Source: Pseudoalteromonas sp. DL-6 (GTDB lineage Bacteria; Pseudomonadota; Gammaproteobacteria; Enterobacterales; Alteromonadaceae). From it: a DNA stretch of 64,000 nt. The notes under the pieces were generated by a model. It made no database searches and was not told the origin of the DNA. It saw only the letters and a program-made list of their open reading frames with translations. A program made the position numbers and the translations under genes. Location of the stretch: assembly GCF_004328665.1 (NCBI RefSeq), contig NZ_CP019770.1:2108001-2172000 (forward strand), written 5' to 3'. Below, one piece after another: positions 1 to 10,496 of the stretch; the stretch's first letter is position 1, and each line of letters starts with the position of its first letter.

Positions 1-52
1 CAGCAACAATTAAGGTGCTAAGTGCTGCCGTGACTTTTTTAAATACAGACAT
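1..52 (-). CDS. tamB: TamB, translocation and assembly module subunit (5' end only)
   Basis: Only the first 17 codons lie in the window; the gene runs off the left edge. The reading frame starts MSVFKKVTAALSTL, a lysine-containing start followed by a hydrophobic stretch, as expected for the inner-membrane anchor of TamB. Its ATG overlaps the tamA stop codon (TAATG), so the two genes are translationally coupled. TamA-TamB forms a complex spanning the periplasm that assists outer-membrane protein or lipid delivery. The assignment rests mainly on position directly behind tamA, since too little sequence is visible for a domain call. Confidence 0.7.
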   Translation of the reverse strand, partial: MSVFKKVTAALSTLIVA

Positions 53-1779
53 TAAATTTCAGGCCCTATGGTAATACTTAAACGAGTGCTTTTACTTTCT
101 TTAGTGAGCCCCCATGCATGATCGACTCTTATTGGCCCTATAGGCGTTAAATAACGAAAACCAAACCCTGCACCAACTTCAAATTGCTCAGAAAAATCAT
201 TCGTTGCGGTCCCTCCATCCACGAACAACGCTGCTCGCCAGTTTTTGGCAAATTGGTAATTATATTCAGCCGTCGTCGCAATTAAATATTTACCACCGAT
301 GCGATCGCCATTGTCATTTTCTGGTGAGATCGATTGATAAGCAAAGCCACGCACACTTTGATCGCCACCAGCATAAAATCTTAATGAATATGGAACATTG
401 TTAATGTCGTCAACTAACATGGCCCCTACGTTTGCTTTTAAAAACACAAGGTGCTTATTAAGATAAGTGTGCAACCATGCATGCTGTAATTGAACCCTAA
501 CAATATTGGTACTAGATAGCACACTATCAAGCCCAAACTCTGCCGATATAGACCATTGCTCGCCCGAATAAGGGGTGGTGCCACCCTTCGATTGTTTTCG
601 GGCATAACTGATACCTGGTAATAACATTTCTGTGGTGCGCTCTACCCCGTCGCCAATCCGATAGGTTTCTTGCTCACGTCTGATAAACGCAGTTCTAATC
701 CATTTTTGTTCGGTTAGCCATTGCCTTTGCAGTTGTGCAGTTAAAATTTCACTGTAAATATCGTCGGCTAATTCATCCTCAAGTTTATAACCTGCTGATA
801 AGCGCCATAAATCATCATTAGGATCATTAACCGGAATGGTATACGCCATAGAAATATCTTGTTGTTTTTTTGCAACATTAAGATTACTTTCTAAGTAGTG
901 GCCCTGCTCCGTGATCCATGGTTTACTCCACTTAAACCGTACCTTTGGACCGAGCTCGGTATTAAACCCGCCACCAATTTCATAGCTATTAGCAGGCTTA
1001 TGTAATACGTCCACTTTAATTGGTACTTGGCTGTTTTTTCTAGCTGAAATATCAGCGTAAACACGCACGCTAGTAAAATAAGGAGTACTCGATAAATCTA
1101 GGTTATAGTCAGCAATCTTAGATGCTTTATAGTGCTCACTTATTTTAAATGGGGCTAAAGAGCGAATGTATTTTTCTGCGGGGCTTTGATTGGTAATTAA
1201 CACATCGCCAAAGCGATAACGTACACCACTTTCAATGGTAAAGGTAATAACGGCGCTATGCTTTTTTAATGACACTTCAAACTTTCGTGCTGGCCATTTA
1301 GCATCAAAGTAGCCATGTTCTAACAGAACTGATTCAATTCTTTTATAGGCTGCGCTATATACTCCATGATTTAAAATATCGCCTTGCTTTAACCCTATGC
1401 TTTCAATTACTTGCAGAATTGACGGGTCGTGTTTAGCTTCCCCGTTAACGCTAATATTAAGCGCCTCTATACGAGTTGCAGAGCCGCGCTCAATAGTGGC
1501 AACAAGCTCTCGCTCATCTTTATTAAATTCAATAGTCACACTTGGGCTGTAATAACCTAATGCCTTTAAGCTATCTTCAACTTGCGTTTTAGCGTAACGA
1601 CGCAGTGAGCGGGTTGATTTTTCACCCACTAAGGGCTTTAAATAGAGTGCAACGTTGTTTTCTAACTCTCCACTAATTCCTTTTATTTCATAATCTTCAA
1701 TTGTATTGTCAGCTGCAATCGCGCAAAAGCTCACAAATAAGCAAAAACAAATAACGGATTTTAAAAACTGATTGAACAA
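52..1779 (-). CDS. tamA: TamA, Omp85-family outer-membrane assembly protein
   Basis: TamA is the outer-membrane barrel of the TamAB assembly system. The protein shows a signal peptide (FNQFLKSVICFCLFVSFCAIA, cleaved near AA-DNT), an N-terminal half of POTRA-type repeats, and a C-terminal beta-barrel with the GGDQSVRGF motif that matches the Omp85 RGF lid motif. The chosen start is TTG at 1779, preceded by AAGGA at good spacing. It gives about 575 aa, close to the E. coli length, and puts the signal peptide at the N-terminus. The frame stays open to 1824, but that adds 15 residues before the signal peptide. The stop overlaps the tamB start. Confidence 0.93.
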   Translation of the reverse strand: MFNQFLKSVICFCLFVSFCAIAADNTIEDYEIKGISGELENNVALYLKPLVGEKSTRSLRRYAKTQVEDSLKALGYYSPSVTIEFNKDERELVATIERGSATRIEALNISVNGEAKHDPSILQVIESIGLKQGDILNHGVYSAAYKRIESVLLEHGYFDAKWPARKFEVSLKKHSAVITFTIESGVRYRFGDVLITNQSPAEKYIRSLAPFKISEHYKASKIADYNLDLSSTPYFTSVRVYADISARKNSQVPIKVDVLHKPANSYEIGGGFNTELGPKVRFKWSKPWITEQGHYLESNLNVAKKQQDISMAYTIPVNDPNDDLWRLSAGYKLEDELADDIYSEILTAQLQRQWLTEQKWIRTAFIRREQETYRIGDGVERTTEMLLPGISYARKQSKGGTTPYSGEQWSISAEFGLDSVLSSTNIVRVQLQHAWLHTYLNKHLVFLKANVGAMLVDDINNVPYSLRFYAGGDQSVRGFAYQSISPENDNGDRIGGKYLIATTAEYNYQFAKNWRAALFVDGGTATNDFSEQFEVGAGFGFRYLTPIGPIRVDHAWGLTKESKSTRLSITIGPEI

Positions 1780-1995
1780 GTAATCATCCTTACTATGTAC
1801 CCATAAAAAACAACGAACTAACAAGGCAATAATAGCATAGCGATAATGAGCCTAACATTAACTTAATCATTATCCGCGCTTAAACTAAGCGAATCTATTA
1901 AACCGTTGTGAGCTTAACTAAAAATTCTTGCGCTTTAATAATTTATTTTGGTTACAATAGCGCTAATGAGTAAACACTAATTTTATGAGTTTTAA

Positions 1996-2328
1996 ATGCA
2001 ATTTCCTGATGATGATAATGGCCAGCTTCTTGCTGAAATTTCCGCCGCTGGTGTAGATTTAAGTAAAATGCAACAAATTGATTTTTACATTTTATTTGAA
2101 CAACAGACTGATGCCGAAAAATTTGCAACTGAGATTGTAAACGATGCATTAGTTCAAACTGCTGATGTTGAAAAATGTAAAGATACTGGCGTTTGGGAAG
2201 TAATTACCCATGTACAAATGGTTCCAGAGCATGCTTTGTTAGGCCAAGCAGAACAATACATTGAAAGTATAGCGAACAGTTTTAATGGCTATGGCGATGG
2301 TTGGGGATTAGACGCAGAAGAAGCATAA
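1996..2328 (+). CDS. rraB: RraB-family regulator of ribonuclease E
   Basis: A small acidic protein of 110 aa with FPDDDNG at the N-terminus, a central IDFYILFEQQ strand, and the C-terminal signature GDGWGL. These are features of the RraB/DUF1260 family, whose E. coli member binds and inhibits RNase E and so alters mRNA decay. The protein is shorter than E. coli RraB and lacks its long acidic tail, so the RNase E role is an inference from family. It is transcribed divergently from tamA and convergently with radD, and ends in a shared bidirectional terminator. Confidence 0.7.
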   Translation: MQFPDDDNGQLLAEISAAGVDLSKMQQIDFYILFEQQTDAEKFATEIVNDALVQTADVEKCKDTGVWEVITHVQMVPEHALLGQAEQYIESIANSFNGYGDGWGLDAEEA

Positions 2329-2352
2329 CCCTAATTTCATGATGAATGAGAT

Positions 2353-2390
2353 AACCAGCTTAGTCTATCGACTTAGCTGGTTTGCTTTTC
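2353..2390. terminator. Bidirectional rho-independent terminator between rraB and radD
   Basis: Arms AACCAGCTTAGTC (2353-2365) and GACTTAGCTGGTT (2370-2382) pair at 12 of 13 positions around TATC, followed on the plus strand by TTTGCTTTT. The hairpin overlaps the radD stop codon, so it can serve rraB and possibly radD. Confidence 0.7.
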
Positions 2391-4116
2391 TAAAGCTGCC
2401 TTTATAATCAAAAAGTTTATCTGCTACTTTCCAGCCATATTTTTTACTTTTTCGAGCAATCACAAAATCCGGTGGTATTAAGTCAAACTGGGCTTTTATA
2501 ACCTGATCTGCGCTGATAAATTTAGTTGGCGATTGGCCCTGAGCAATACGTTTACCAAACTGTTGATTAAAATAATACAGTGCTCCGTTGTTTGCTAAAT
2601 CAAATACCTCATCACAACTGGCCCCGTCTTCATCAAAATAAGTAACTTTTAACAATTGCTCTTTAAGTTTAGTCACGCTCAAGCCGCTACAACGTAGCAC
2701 TAATGCATCTTTGAGATTTAACGCATTACGTAGTTTATCATCAGGATCGGCCATCACAGCACCACAATCATGGCATTTTCGAGCAGCAATATCATTTTGT
2801 GCGCCGCACTGCTCACACTCTTTAAAACGAAAACGATAATCGCACTGTTCGCTTGCCCCGTCATCATCTTCTAGCAAACCTTGGCAACGCCTGCCAAAGT
2901 GCTCGATTACTTTGCCATCAGCATCTGTTTTGCCCCAAAATATATTGGCAAAGCCACACCCAGGACACAGCACTTGCACGGGTTCATTATCGCTATCGCC
3001 TTTTTTATCTCCAACTTCTGGGTAGAATAAATCAAAGCCATTGCCCGCATAGTCAATCACTAAACAATCATCTTTACCCTCAGCCAACCTCAAGCCTCTA
3101 CCGACAATTTGCTGGTATAAACTTACCGACTCTGTGGGGCGTAAAATAGCAATAAAATCAACATGGGGGGCATCAAAGCCGGTAGTAAGAACGGATATAT
3201 TCACTAAATACTTTAATTGTTTAGCTTTAAATTGTTTAATTATTTTATCGCGTTCGCTATTAGGAGTATCTCCGGTGATCAGCGCACTGTGATCCTCTGG
3301 TAAATAAGTCATTATCTCTTGTGCATGCATAACCGTAGCTGCAAATACCATCACCCCATGACGGTTCTCACTATATTGAATAATCTGCTGTAAAATTGTT
3401 TGAGTTGCTCGGGTCGATTTTTTTAACAGCGCATTCATATCCTCATTGCTATATTGCCCAAATGTATTGCTACTTAAAGATGAAAAGTCATAATGGCTAA
3501 CCGCAGCATCAACCTCTTTAGGGGGAGTTAAGTAGTTATGCTTGATCATATAGCGCAAAGGTAATTCAAAAATGCAGTGTTTGAATGGGCTCTCTTTATT
3601 GCCTCTTACAAAGCCATGGTAATGATAATGATAAATCCAGCCTAACCCTAGGCGGTAAGGCGTCGCGGTTAAACCTAATACTTTTAATTCAGCGTTGTGA
3701 GATTTAAGTGCATTAATAACTTTTCCGTACTGGCTTTTCTTTTCGCCATTCACTCTGTGACACTCATCAATAATAAGTAGTGAGTAGTGCTCATTAAGTT
3801 TATCTAGATTGCGCGATAACGACTGCACACTAGCAAAGGTAACTTGGTGGGTTAACGACTTCTCTTTGAGACCTGCGGAAAATATACTCGCTTGCAAGCC
3901 AAAACTTTTATACTTTTGAGCATTTTGCTCAACTAATTCTTTTACATGCGCTAGTACCAATATTTTTTGTTTAGCGATACGTGCAAGCTCAGCTATCACT
4001 AAACTTTTACCCGCCCCCGTAGGCAACACAATAACGGCAGGTTCGTTAGTTTTTCTAAAGTGCAAAACGGTGCGTTCAACCGCCTCGCTCTGGTAGGGTC
4101 TGAGGGTGTAGGTCAT
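2365..4116 (-). CDS. radD: RadD (YejH) superfamily 2 DNA helicase/ATPase
   Basis: RadD helps DNA double-strand break repair and stimulates RecA strand exchange in E. coli. The 583-aa protein matches E. coli in length and shows Walker A (LPTGAGKS, residues about 31-38), the DECHR motif II, a LTATPYR motif III, a C-terminal helicase half with QIVGRGLR motif VI, and a zinc-binding region with [14 protein letters not shown] and CHDCGA clusters. The ATG at 4116 is chosen; an adjacent upstream TTG (4119) would add one residue. It is convergent with rraB. I saw no LexA box upstream. Confidence 0.93.
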   Translation of the reverse strand: MTYTLRPYQSEAVERTVLHFRKTNEPAVIVLPTGAGKSLVIAELARIAKQKILVLAHVKELVEQNAQKYKSFGLQASIFSAGLKEKSLTHQVTFASVQSLSRNLDKLNEHYSLLIIDECHRVNGEKKSQYGKVINALKSHNAELKVLGLTATPYRLGLGWIYHYHYHGFVRGNKESPFKHCIFELPLRYMIKHNYLTPPKEVDAAVSHYDFSSLSSNTFGQYSNEDMNALLKKSTRATQTILQQIIQYSENRHGVMVFAATVMHAQEIMTYLPEDHSALITGDTPNSERDKIIKQFKAKQLKYLVNISVLTTGFDAPHVDFIAILRPTESVSLYQQIVGRGLRLAEGKDDCLVIDYAGNGFDLFYPEVGDKKGDSDNEPVQVLCPGCGFANIFWGKTDADGKVIEHFGRRCQGLLEDDDGASEQCDYRFRFKECEQCGAQNDIAARKCHDCGAVMADPDDKLRNALNLKDALVLRCSGLSVTKLKEQLLKVTYFDEDGASCDEVFDLANNGALYYFNQQFGKRIAQGQSPTKFISADQVIKAQFDLIPPDFVIARKSKKYGWKVADKLFDYKGSFRKANQLSR

Positions 4117-4234
4117 CAAAGGTACAAAAAATTTAATAAGTGTAATTCTAACAAAAAGTTTATTACTTTACGAAGACGCATTAATGATGTTTGAGAACAT
4201 AAAAAATTATAGATTGCCTGATTATTTTTTAGAA

Positions 4235-4267
4235 AATAAAAAAGGGCTGATAAGTATCAGCCCTTTT
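4235..4267 (-). terminator. Rho-independent terminator of the first TonB receptor gene
   Basis: Perfect stem AAAAGGGCTGATA / TATCAGCCCTTTT with a 2-3 nt loop, followed on the minus strand by a T-rich run. It lies about 15 bp after the stop codon. Confidence 0.85.
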
Positions 4268-4282
4268 CATTATCTAAATATA

Positions 4283-7174
4283 TTAGAAACGGATGTTTAA
4301 TCCAATGTTGATACGACGACCATACACATCAAAGAACTCACCATCATCATAAGTTCCAGGATTTCTTGGTGGTGTAACGTCGAATAAGTTAGCAACACCA
4401 GCACGTAACTCAACCATATCATTAACGTTATAACGTGCATTTAGATCCCACTCAGTGTAAGAAGGTACATCGTTATAGTCATTATTTTCTACTGTCCACT
4501 CTCTATCAAGAACAGTAGCATGGCGGTATTTACCAACCATACCAACATATAAGTCTTCATAGCTGTAGCCAATTGTTAAATTACCTTGCCAACGTGGGTA
4601 TCTAACTTCACCAACAGTCGGTGTCATTTCATAGCTTTCGCTTGAAACATCAGTATTGAACTCTCTGTGTTCTAAGTAACTTGCAAGTAAGCGAACATCA
4701 AATAAACCAAAATCTGTTTCGTACTTATAGTTACCTTCTAAATCAACACCTTTTAACGCATAAGATGCTAAGTTGTATGGACCGTTACGAACAAGAGTAA
4801 TATCTAGTGTTGCAGGATCACGGTCAACTAGAGCACATGCACTGTTATCAAGGCTTGAAGCTTCATAACAGTCATTTACTACACGCTGCGCACCTAGCGA
4901 GTTTATTGCGTCTTCAACATCAAAACTCCAATAATCAGCAATCAAAGTGATATTTTCTGTTGGCGTATAAATCACACCAAATAAAGTATCATCTGATGTC
5001 TCTTCTTGTAATTCAGGGTTACCCGAGTTAACACTTGGCGGTGTAACTTGACGCCAATCCTGTGAAGGTCTCCAATCACCGTCAAGAATCCCTGGGTTAG
5101 GAATACCAGCAGCTTTACAGTTAGCAATTAAATTAGCTTTTTTAGAGTCATTAGCCGTTGCTATGCGTGTTTGATCACAAGGGTCGCCATAAGAAGCGAA
5201 TGATTGAGTACCTGCAGCGTATAACTGAGATAATGATGGAGCACGAACTGATTTTGATTTTGTACCACGGAAACGAAGCTGATCGTTCATTGCATAGTTG
5301 AAACCAACTTTCCAAGCAACATTATCACCAACTGAAGAATAATCCATGTAACGTGCAGCAAGCTCTAAGCTTAGAGAGTCAACAAACGGCGCATCTACTA
5401 ATAAAGGAATAGAAGTTTCAATACCGATTTCATCAACTGTAAATTCACCATCCCAAGCTTTTACAAAGTTACCAAACACTAGGTTATTTTGCATAGCAGC
5501 ACCAGGCTCATTAGAACCTGTTTCTTTACGGTGCTCAGCACTAAGTGCAAAAGAAACTCCACCCGCAGGCATGTCAAAAGCATAACCAGAGATAACACCA
5601 CCAATTACTTGTTGCTGTTTAACTTTTGAAATTGAAGCTGATGTTGTTACATAATCTAGTGCTTCTTGCGACGCACCGTTTAAGCCAAATAGGCTTAATG
5701 GTTGACAGCCATCTAGTGCACCAAGAAGAGTTCCATCAGCGTCTCTGTTAGCACAACGAATTTCACCATCTACCATTACAGCATCAATAGCTTTATTGAA
5801 GTTTTCTTCTAAAAACTCACCATTCCAAGTTGTGTCATTTTTATTACGACCATAGCTAAAATATACTTCATAGTCATATTCTTCTAATAATAAACCTTGG
5901 AATGAAAGAGTTGTATTAAATGAAGTACGATCATCTTCGTAGGTACGGTTACCGAAGCCTGAAGCTAGCTTATATACAGTGATATTTCTATCATCAGCAT
6001 AGCCTGCATCAGCGAACTGTGCTTTAGCATCTGGGTGCCAATATGCGTTATCTGCACGAAGGCCTTCAGCAAGAAATATTGGGCTACTCTCAGCATATGC
6101 ACTTGCCTTAGAGAATGAAACCTCAAAATTCATTGAATGGTCGTCATGGTATTGATTTACTACGTTTGTAAAAACATTGAAACGGTTAAGAGGCGTTGCC
6201 AAATCTTGGTGTTCAATGAATTTGTAGCCATTTGAAAACTCATCACCAAAATAGCGAAGTTGTGAGTTTGGAGCTGGCTGTGTCTTGCCCCCAACCGCAA
6301 ATGGGATTAGCTCACCATTGTCGCCAAAAACGAATTGGCCACCTGGTAAAAATGCATCACCAGCACGATCATATATACCTAATGTCTGAAGACCTGGGTT
6401 TTCAGCGTAAGTTCTTGCTGGGATACCATCCTTATCGTCAACATTGTCAGGATTTAACATTGTGTTGATAGGATTTCTGAGGAAGTCTCGATCTTGCGCT
6501 TCTAATTGCTCTGTTTCAGAGTAAGATAAGCTTGTAATGAAGCTAGTTTTTTCGCCTTCACCACCAAAAGTGAATGAGAAAAACTCAGAACCACCGCCAT
6601 TTTGCTCAGGCATAGATTTTTTGTAATTAAAATCGATAGTATCTTGAGACTTCTTCAAAATAATATTTACAACACCAGCTACGGCATCAGAACCATAAAC
6701 CGCTGATGCACCACCGTGAACGATATCCATTCGCTCAATCATTTCAGTCGGAATACCATTTAAGTCGACTGCTGGGTTATCAACCGATGCACCTACATAA
6801 CGACGACCATTCACAAGAACAAGAGTACGACCTTCACCTAATTGACGTAAGTCAGTTGTATTAATACCTGCGCCAAAAATTGTATTTGTTGTAGTTGTTG
6901 GGGCAGAGCCAACGCCTGAAGATGGAAGCTTCTGTAATAAATCTGCTACGTTGGTAATACCAGCGTTAGTCAATTCAACACCTGTGATAGTCGTAACTGG
7001 TGTTGGAGAAACTTCTGAGAAGCGCTTAATACGTGAACCCGTAACCTCAATTCTTTCTACTTTGTCTGCATTTTCTTCTTCTGCAGCAAATGTACTTGCA
7101 GAGAAGGCAGCTGTAGATGCTGCACCAAAAGCGATCGCTAAGCGAACTGCTTTTGAAACTTTATTGTTTAACAT
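4283..7174 (-). CDS. TonB-dependent outer-membrane receptor (paralog 1)
   Basis: A 963-aa TonB-dependent receptor that would import a scarce ligand across the outer membrane using TonB-ExbBD energy. It has a signal peptide (MLNNKVSKAVRLAIAFGAAS, cleavage near FAA-EE), the VERIEVTGSRIKR segment before the plug, a plug domain at about 55-170 with LVNGRRYVGAS and GGASAVYGSDAVAGVVN, and a 22-strand-type barrel ending in aromatic F (INIGLNIRF). Cysteine pairs in extracellular-loop regions (CDQTR...NCKAAG, DCYEAS...SACAL) are typical of the alteromonad/sphingomonad subgroup. The substrate is not evident: no catabolic neighbours or Fur box were recognised. The start has a strong GGGAGA ribosome site. 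See the second copy directly upstream. Confidence 0.92.
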   Translation of the reverse strand: MLNNKVSKAVRLAIAFGAASTAAFSASTFAAEEENADKVERIEVTGSRIKRFSEVSPTPVTTITGVELTNAGITNVADLLQKLPSSGVGSAPTTTTNTIFGAGINTTDLRQLGEGRTLVLVNGRRYVGASVDNPAVDLNGIPTEMIERMDIVHGGASAVYGSDAVAGVVNIILKKSQDTIDFNYKKSMPEQNGGGSEFFSFTFGGEGEKTSFITSLSYSETEQLEAQDRDFLRNPINTMLNPDNVDDKDGIPARTYAENPGLQTLGIYDRAGDAFLPGGQFVFGDNGELIPFAVGGKTQPAPNSQLRYFGDEFSNGYKFIEHQDLATPLNRFNVFTNVVNQYHDDHSMNFEVSFSKASAYAESSPIFLAEGLRADNAYWHPDAKAQFADAGYADDRNITVYKLASGFGNRTYEDDRTSFNTTLSFQGLLLEEYDYEVYFSYGRNKNDTTWNGEFLEENFNKAIDAVMVDGEIRCANRDADGTLLGALDGCQPLSLFGLNGASQEALDYVTTSASISKVKQQQVIGGVISGYAFDMPAGGVSFALSAEHRKETGSNEPGAAMQNNLVFGNFVKAWDGEFTVDEIGIETSIPLLVDAPFVDSLSLELAARYMDYSSVGDNVAWKVGFNYAMNDQLRFRGTKSKSVRAPSLSQLYAAGTQSFASYGDPCDQTRIATANDSKKANLIANCKAAGIPNPGILDGDWRPSQDWRQVTPPSVNSGNPELQEETSDDTLFGVIYTPTENITLIADYWSFDVEDAINSLGAQRVVNDCYEASSLDNSACALVDRDPATLDITLVRNGPYNLASYALKGVDLEGNYKYETDFGLFDVRLLASYLEHREFNTDVSSESYEMTPTVGEVRYPRWQGNLTIGYSYEDLYVGMVGKYRHATVLDREWTVENNDYNDVPSYTEWDLNARYNVNDMVELRAGVANLFDVTPPRNPGTYDDGEFFDVYGRRINIGLNIRF

Positions 7175-7243
7175 GTGATTCTCCCTAGAACACTATTATG
7201 TTTTTATTATTTAACAAGAAGTTTATAAACTTGCTAAGTTCCT

Positions 7244-7273
7244 ATAATAATCCTAGATGAAGTTAAAGGTCAA
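7244..7273 (-). promoter_or_regulatory. Sigma-70-type promoter of TonB receptor paralog 1
   Basis: On the minus strand TTGACC (7268-7273), an 18-bp spacer, then TATTAT (7244-7249), about 60 nt before the leader and ATG. The same TTGACC-N18-TATNAT arrangement, with flanking TTAAT and TGTTGACC, is kept upstream of the second receptor, which supports function. The rest of the 370-bp spacer 7175-7544 holds only AT-rich sequence and the neighbouring gene's terminator. Confidence 0.6.
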
Positions 7274-7490
7274 CACAGCATTAACAATAAAAACAAAAGT
7301 AACTACTTTTCAGTCTTTACTTTACATTCAGACAAGTAAAATCAACCATTTATAATTAGACCGCATTTTTAAACTAGTTAAATACAACTACAACAACGAA
7401 ATATCACTACTAATAAATATCTTTTCTCTAAAAGTTAATTAACAAGAAATCAAAATCATCATGCTCTTTAGCCAATTTTTAAAATTTTTT

Positions 7491-7523
7491 CAAAAAAAAA
7501 GCCCATACTCAGTATGGGCTTTC
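7491..7523 (-). terminator. Rho-independent terminator of TonB receptor paralog 2
   Basis: Perfect 9-11 bp stem AAGCCCATACT/AGTATGGGCTT with a run of nine T on the minus strand, about 20 bp after the stop codon. Confidence 0.9.
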
Positions 7524-7544
7524 ATTCATTTTGTAACTATTTTG

Positions 7545-10412
7545 TTAGAACTTTAAATTAAAGCTAACGTGTACAAATCGACCTAAAGTATCGTAAAAAC
7601 CAGCAACAGTATTACCATTACTTGCTAGCGTGTTACCCACCATTGGAGGCTCTTTATCGAAGATATTATTAATACCACCTGTAAATGTAACATGCTCATT
7701 ATATGAGTAAGTACCAGATAAATCGATGAAACTATAAGAACCAATCCCGCCATTTTCAACTAAAGATACATCTGCATCACCATCATAATCGATAGCGCCG
7801 TAGTAACGCCATTTAGCGCCTACACGCCAATCATCACGGATGTAGCTAACATTAGAAGTATGACGCCATTTAGGCGAGGCAAAACAGTCAGTATTAATAT
7901 TACCAGCACAGTCATAAGCAAGAGTTGCATCGCCTAAGATAGGTTCAACCTCTTTCTTCATGCTGTAGTAACCGTTTATGTCAAACTTCAAACTTGCATT
8001 TTCGAGATCAATTGAGTAAGCAGCGGTAGCATCAATACCTTCCCATGTTCTACCACCAATGTTATCACTAAGGTTGGTTACAAAACCGGCTTGACCTAAC
8101 CAAAGGCTCCCTGATGGACTACGAGAAACGTTGTTACAGAAGAACTCATCACCTGTTTCAGCACAGTTATTTAATATACGCTCTGCGCCTACTGTACCAA
8201 TAACTTTTTCAATTTCAATTTTGAAGTAATCAACAGAGAAATTAAAGTTTTCAAAAGGAGAAGCTACTACACCAATTGTAAGTGTTTCACCTTCTTCTGG
8301 TTGAAGTGCTGGGTTACCACCAGATAACTGGTTATATTGCCCTGCTGGTGATTCACCAATGCTTCCGTACTGTGAAGCACTCACATCAGCATTAGCACAC
8401 TGACTTGCTGAGTAAGTTGGTCTGTCAGCTGCATCTGCTGCTGCAGGATCACCAGCACAACCGTCTGCACCACTCCATAGGCCGATGCTTTGAGCAGCAA
8501 ATAACTCACCTACGTTAGGAGCACGAACAACTTTCGCAAAACTGGTTCTAAACTTATATGTATCAGCAAGAGTGTAATCAACACCAATTGAATAAGTTGT
8601 ATCTGAACCGGTTGTTGAATAATCAGACCAACGTGCTGCTGTTGATACATTTAGATTATCTAGTACTGGAATCTGTAACTCACCGTAAACTTCATTTACG
8701 TCAATTGCACCGTAAAGGCTTGGTGAAGGACCACCTTGACCTAATAATTGACCTTCTTCATAAACAGTATCTGATACACGCTCATAGTCTTGTTCACGTC
8801 GTTCAACACCAAATACCGCACCTACAGGCAGTGAAGCCGTTGGTAATGTCCAATCGAACTCACCACTAACATAACCACTGTAAATAATTTGAGTAACTAA
8901 ACCTGTTTGTGTACCAACACCAGCAAGTTGAGCTGCTTGTTCAGGTGTTACTCCACCAAGTTCAAATACGTTGTAATATAAACAACCATCAGCTTGATCA
9001 CATTCAGTACCTACAGCACCAACGCGAGGAGCTATTTTTGGTGAAAGTAAATCATTTTTATACACTGAGCTAGAGGTCGTTGCAGAGTAATTATAACTTA
9101 CATCATATGACCAGTTATCACTAAGCTCACCTTCCATACCTGTAAGTATTCTATACGAAGAGTGCTCTAAATTATCTTCACGTGGACCACCTTCAACATT
9201 ACGCTTACCGATGTATGCAACAAACTGATCAGTTCCATCTTGGTTAAACAAACCTTGAAGTTGCTGCTTTTGAGCATCAGACAATAAAGGGTTATTGTAA
9301 TCGAATAAGATCTCTTCATTATAGAACGTGCCAGATTCTGCAATCTGACCTGCAGTTCTATTATGCATAAATGAGAACTCTAAATATGGACGGAAAGTTT
9401 CATTAATTTCATAATCAATGAAAGTGCCTAGAGTAAAACGCTCATTTGGTCTTAAAAAGTGATTAACTGGAGCGTAGTTATAACGGTAACCATCATCTTC
9501 TCTAAAACCAGGACCATTCGGATTTAAGTACCCATAAAAGTTTTGCTTGTAATCAACTTCACCATCAACCACCGGGTAAATATCGAAAAATGGGTTTGGA
9601 GTTGTACCAGAGCCACCACAAACTTGCCCAGCGCCGTTTAGAGCACACGATGAATAATCACGAGAACCTTGTAGCAGTTCTGTCTGGCGATTATAAGTAA
9701 CATAACCAACAGCATGACCTTTACTACCATCAAATGCACCACCAACAGTAAGGTCTAAGCTGTAAGACTTACCATCAATACCAGTACTACCAGTATCGTA
9801 TTCAAAGCCCTTATCATCCATCAAACCTTGGATGTATTTATTATCGTTATTATGTTGATAACCTGAAGTACCTACGTTCAGTGAAATACCTTCAAACTGG
9901 TCGTCCATAACAAAGTTAACAACACCAGCAACAGCATCAGCACCATATATAGCCGCAGCACCACCAGTAAGAACATCTACTCGCTTAATCAACGATGAAG
10001 GGATTTGGTTTATATCTGCAACCTGAGAGGTAATACTACCCGCTTGCATTCTTCGGCCGTTAATTAGCACTAATGTTCTGTTTGAACCTAAACCACGTAG
10101 ATCTACAGTCGCAGTACCTGTAGCGCCATTAGCTAGAAATGAACTTTCAGCAGCTTCAATTTGTGGCAACTGATTCAAGATATCTTCAACACGAGTGAAA
10201 CCGCTTAATTTAATCTCTTCAGCAGTCATTACAGTAACTGGGCTAGAAGTTTCTAGGTCTGTACGCTTAATACGAGAACCTGTAACTTGAATACGCTCAA
10301 CTTTTTCAAGACCTTCCTCTGCAGCAATTGTGCTTGCAGAAAATGCAGCTGTTGATACTGCACCAAAAGCAATCGCTAAGCGAACTGCTTTTGAAACTTT
10401 ATTATTTAACAT
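7545..10412 (-). CDS. TonB-dependent outer-membrane receptor (paralog 2)
   Basis: A 955-aa receptor of the same family as its downstream neighbour. The signal peptides differ at only a few residues (AFGAVSTAAFSASTIAAEE versus AFGAASTAAFSASTFAAEE), and both continue into VERIxVTGSRIKR. The plug domain (about 55-170) has LINGRRMQAGS and GGAAAIYGADAVAGVVN. The barrel ends in VHVSFNLKF. Loop cysteines occur in pairs (GCAGD...QCANAD, NNCAET...FFCNN). The plug and barrel have diverged far more than the signal peptide, so the two probably take different ligands. It has its own promoter and terminator, so the pair is not one simple operon. Ligand unknown. Confidence 0.92.
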   Translation of the reverse strand: MLNNKVSKAVRLAIAFGAVSTAAFSASTIAAEEGLEKVERIQVTGSRIKRTDLETSSPVTVMTAEEIKLSGFTRVEDILNQLPQIEAAESSFLANGATGTATVDLRGLGSNRTLVLINGRRMQAGSITSQVADINQIPSSLIKRVDVLTGGAAAIYGADAVAGVVNFVMDDQFEGISLNVGTSGYQHNNDNKYIQGLMDDKGFEYDTGSTGIDGKSYSLDLTVGGAFDGSKGHAVGYVTYNRQTELLQGSRDYSSCALNGAGQVCGGSGTTPNPFFDIYPVVDGEVDYKQNFYGYLNPNGPGFREDDGYRYNYAPVNHFLRPNERFTLGTFIDYEINETFRPYLEFSFMHNRTAGQIAESGTFYNEEILFDYNNPLLSDAQKQQLQGLFNQDGTDQFVAYIGKRNVEGGPREDNLEHSSYRILTGMEGELSDNWSYDVSYNYSATTSSSVYKNDLLSPKIAPRVGAVGTECDQADGCLYYNVFELGGVTPEQAAQLAGVGTQTGLVTQIIYSGYVSGEFDWTLPTASLPVGAVFGVERREQDYERVSDTVYEEGQLLGQGGPSPSLYGAIDVNEVYGELQIPVLDNLNVSTAARWSDYSTTGSDTTYSIGVDYTLADTYKFRTSFAKVVRAPNVGELFAAQSIGLWSGADGCAGDPAAADAADRPTYSASQCANADVSASQYGSIGESPAGQYNQLSGGNPALQPEEGETLTIGVVASPFENFNFSVDYFKIEIEKVIGTVGAERILNNCAETGDEFFCNNVSRSPSGSLWLGQAGFVTNLSDNIGGRTWEGIDATAAYSIDLENASLKFDINGYYSMKKEVEPILGDATLAYDCAGNINTDCFASPKWRHTSNVSYIRDDWRVGAKWRYYGAIDYDGDADVSLVENGGIGSYSFIDLSGTYSYNEHVTFTGGINNIFDKEPPMVGNTLASNGNTVAGFYDTLGRFVHVSFNLKF

Positions 10413-10496
10413 TTGATTCTCCCTAGAATACCATTATGTTTTTTATATTTAACAAATCACCAACACGAGTTGTGTTAATTTGATGATCATAGTCTT

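Noticed and set aside
4119..4282. Search for a LexA box before radD
   Set aside because: No CTG-N10-CAG or one-mismatch form with a suitable core was found by eye.
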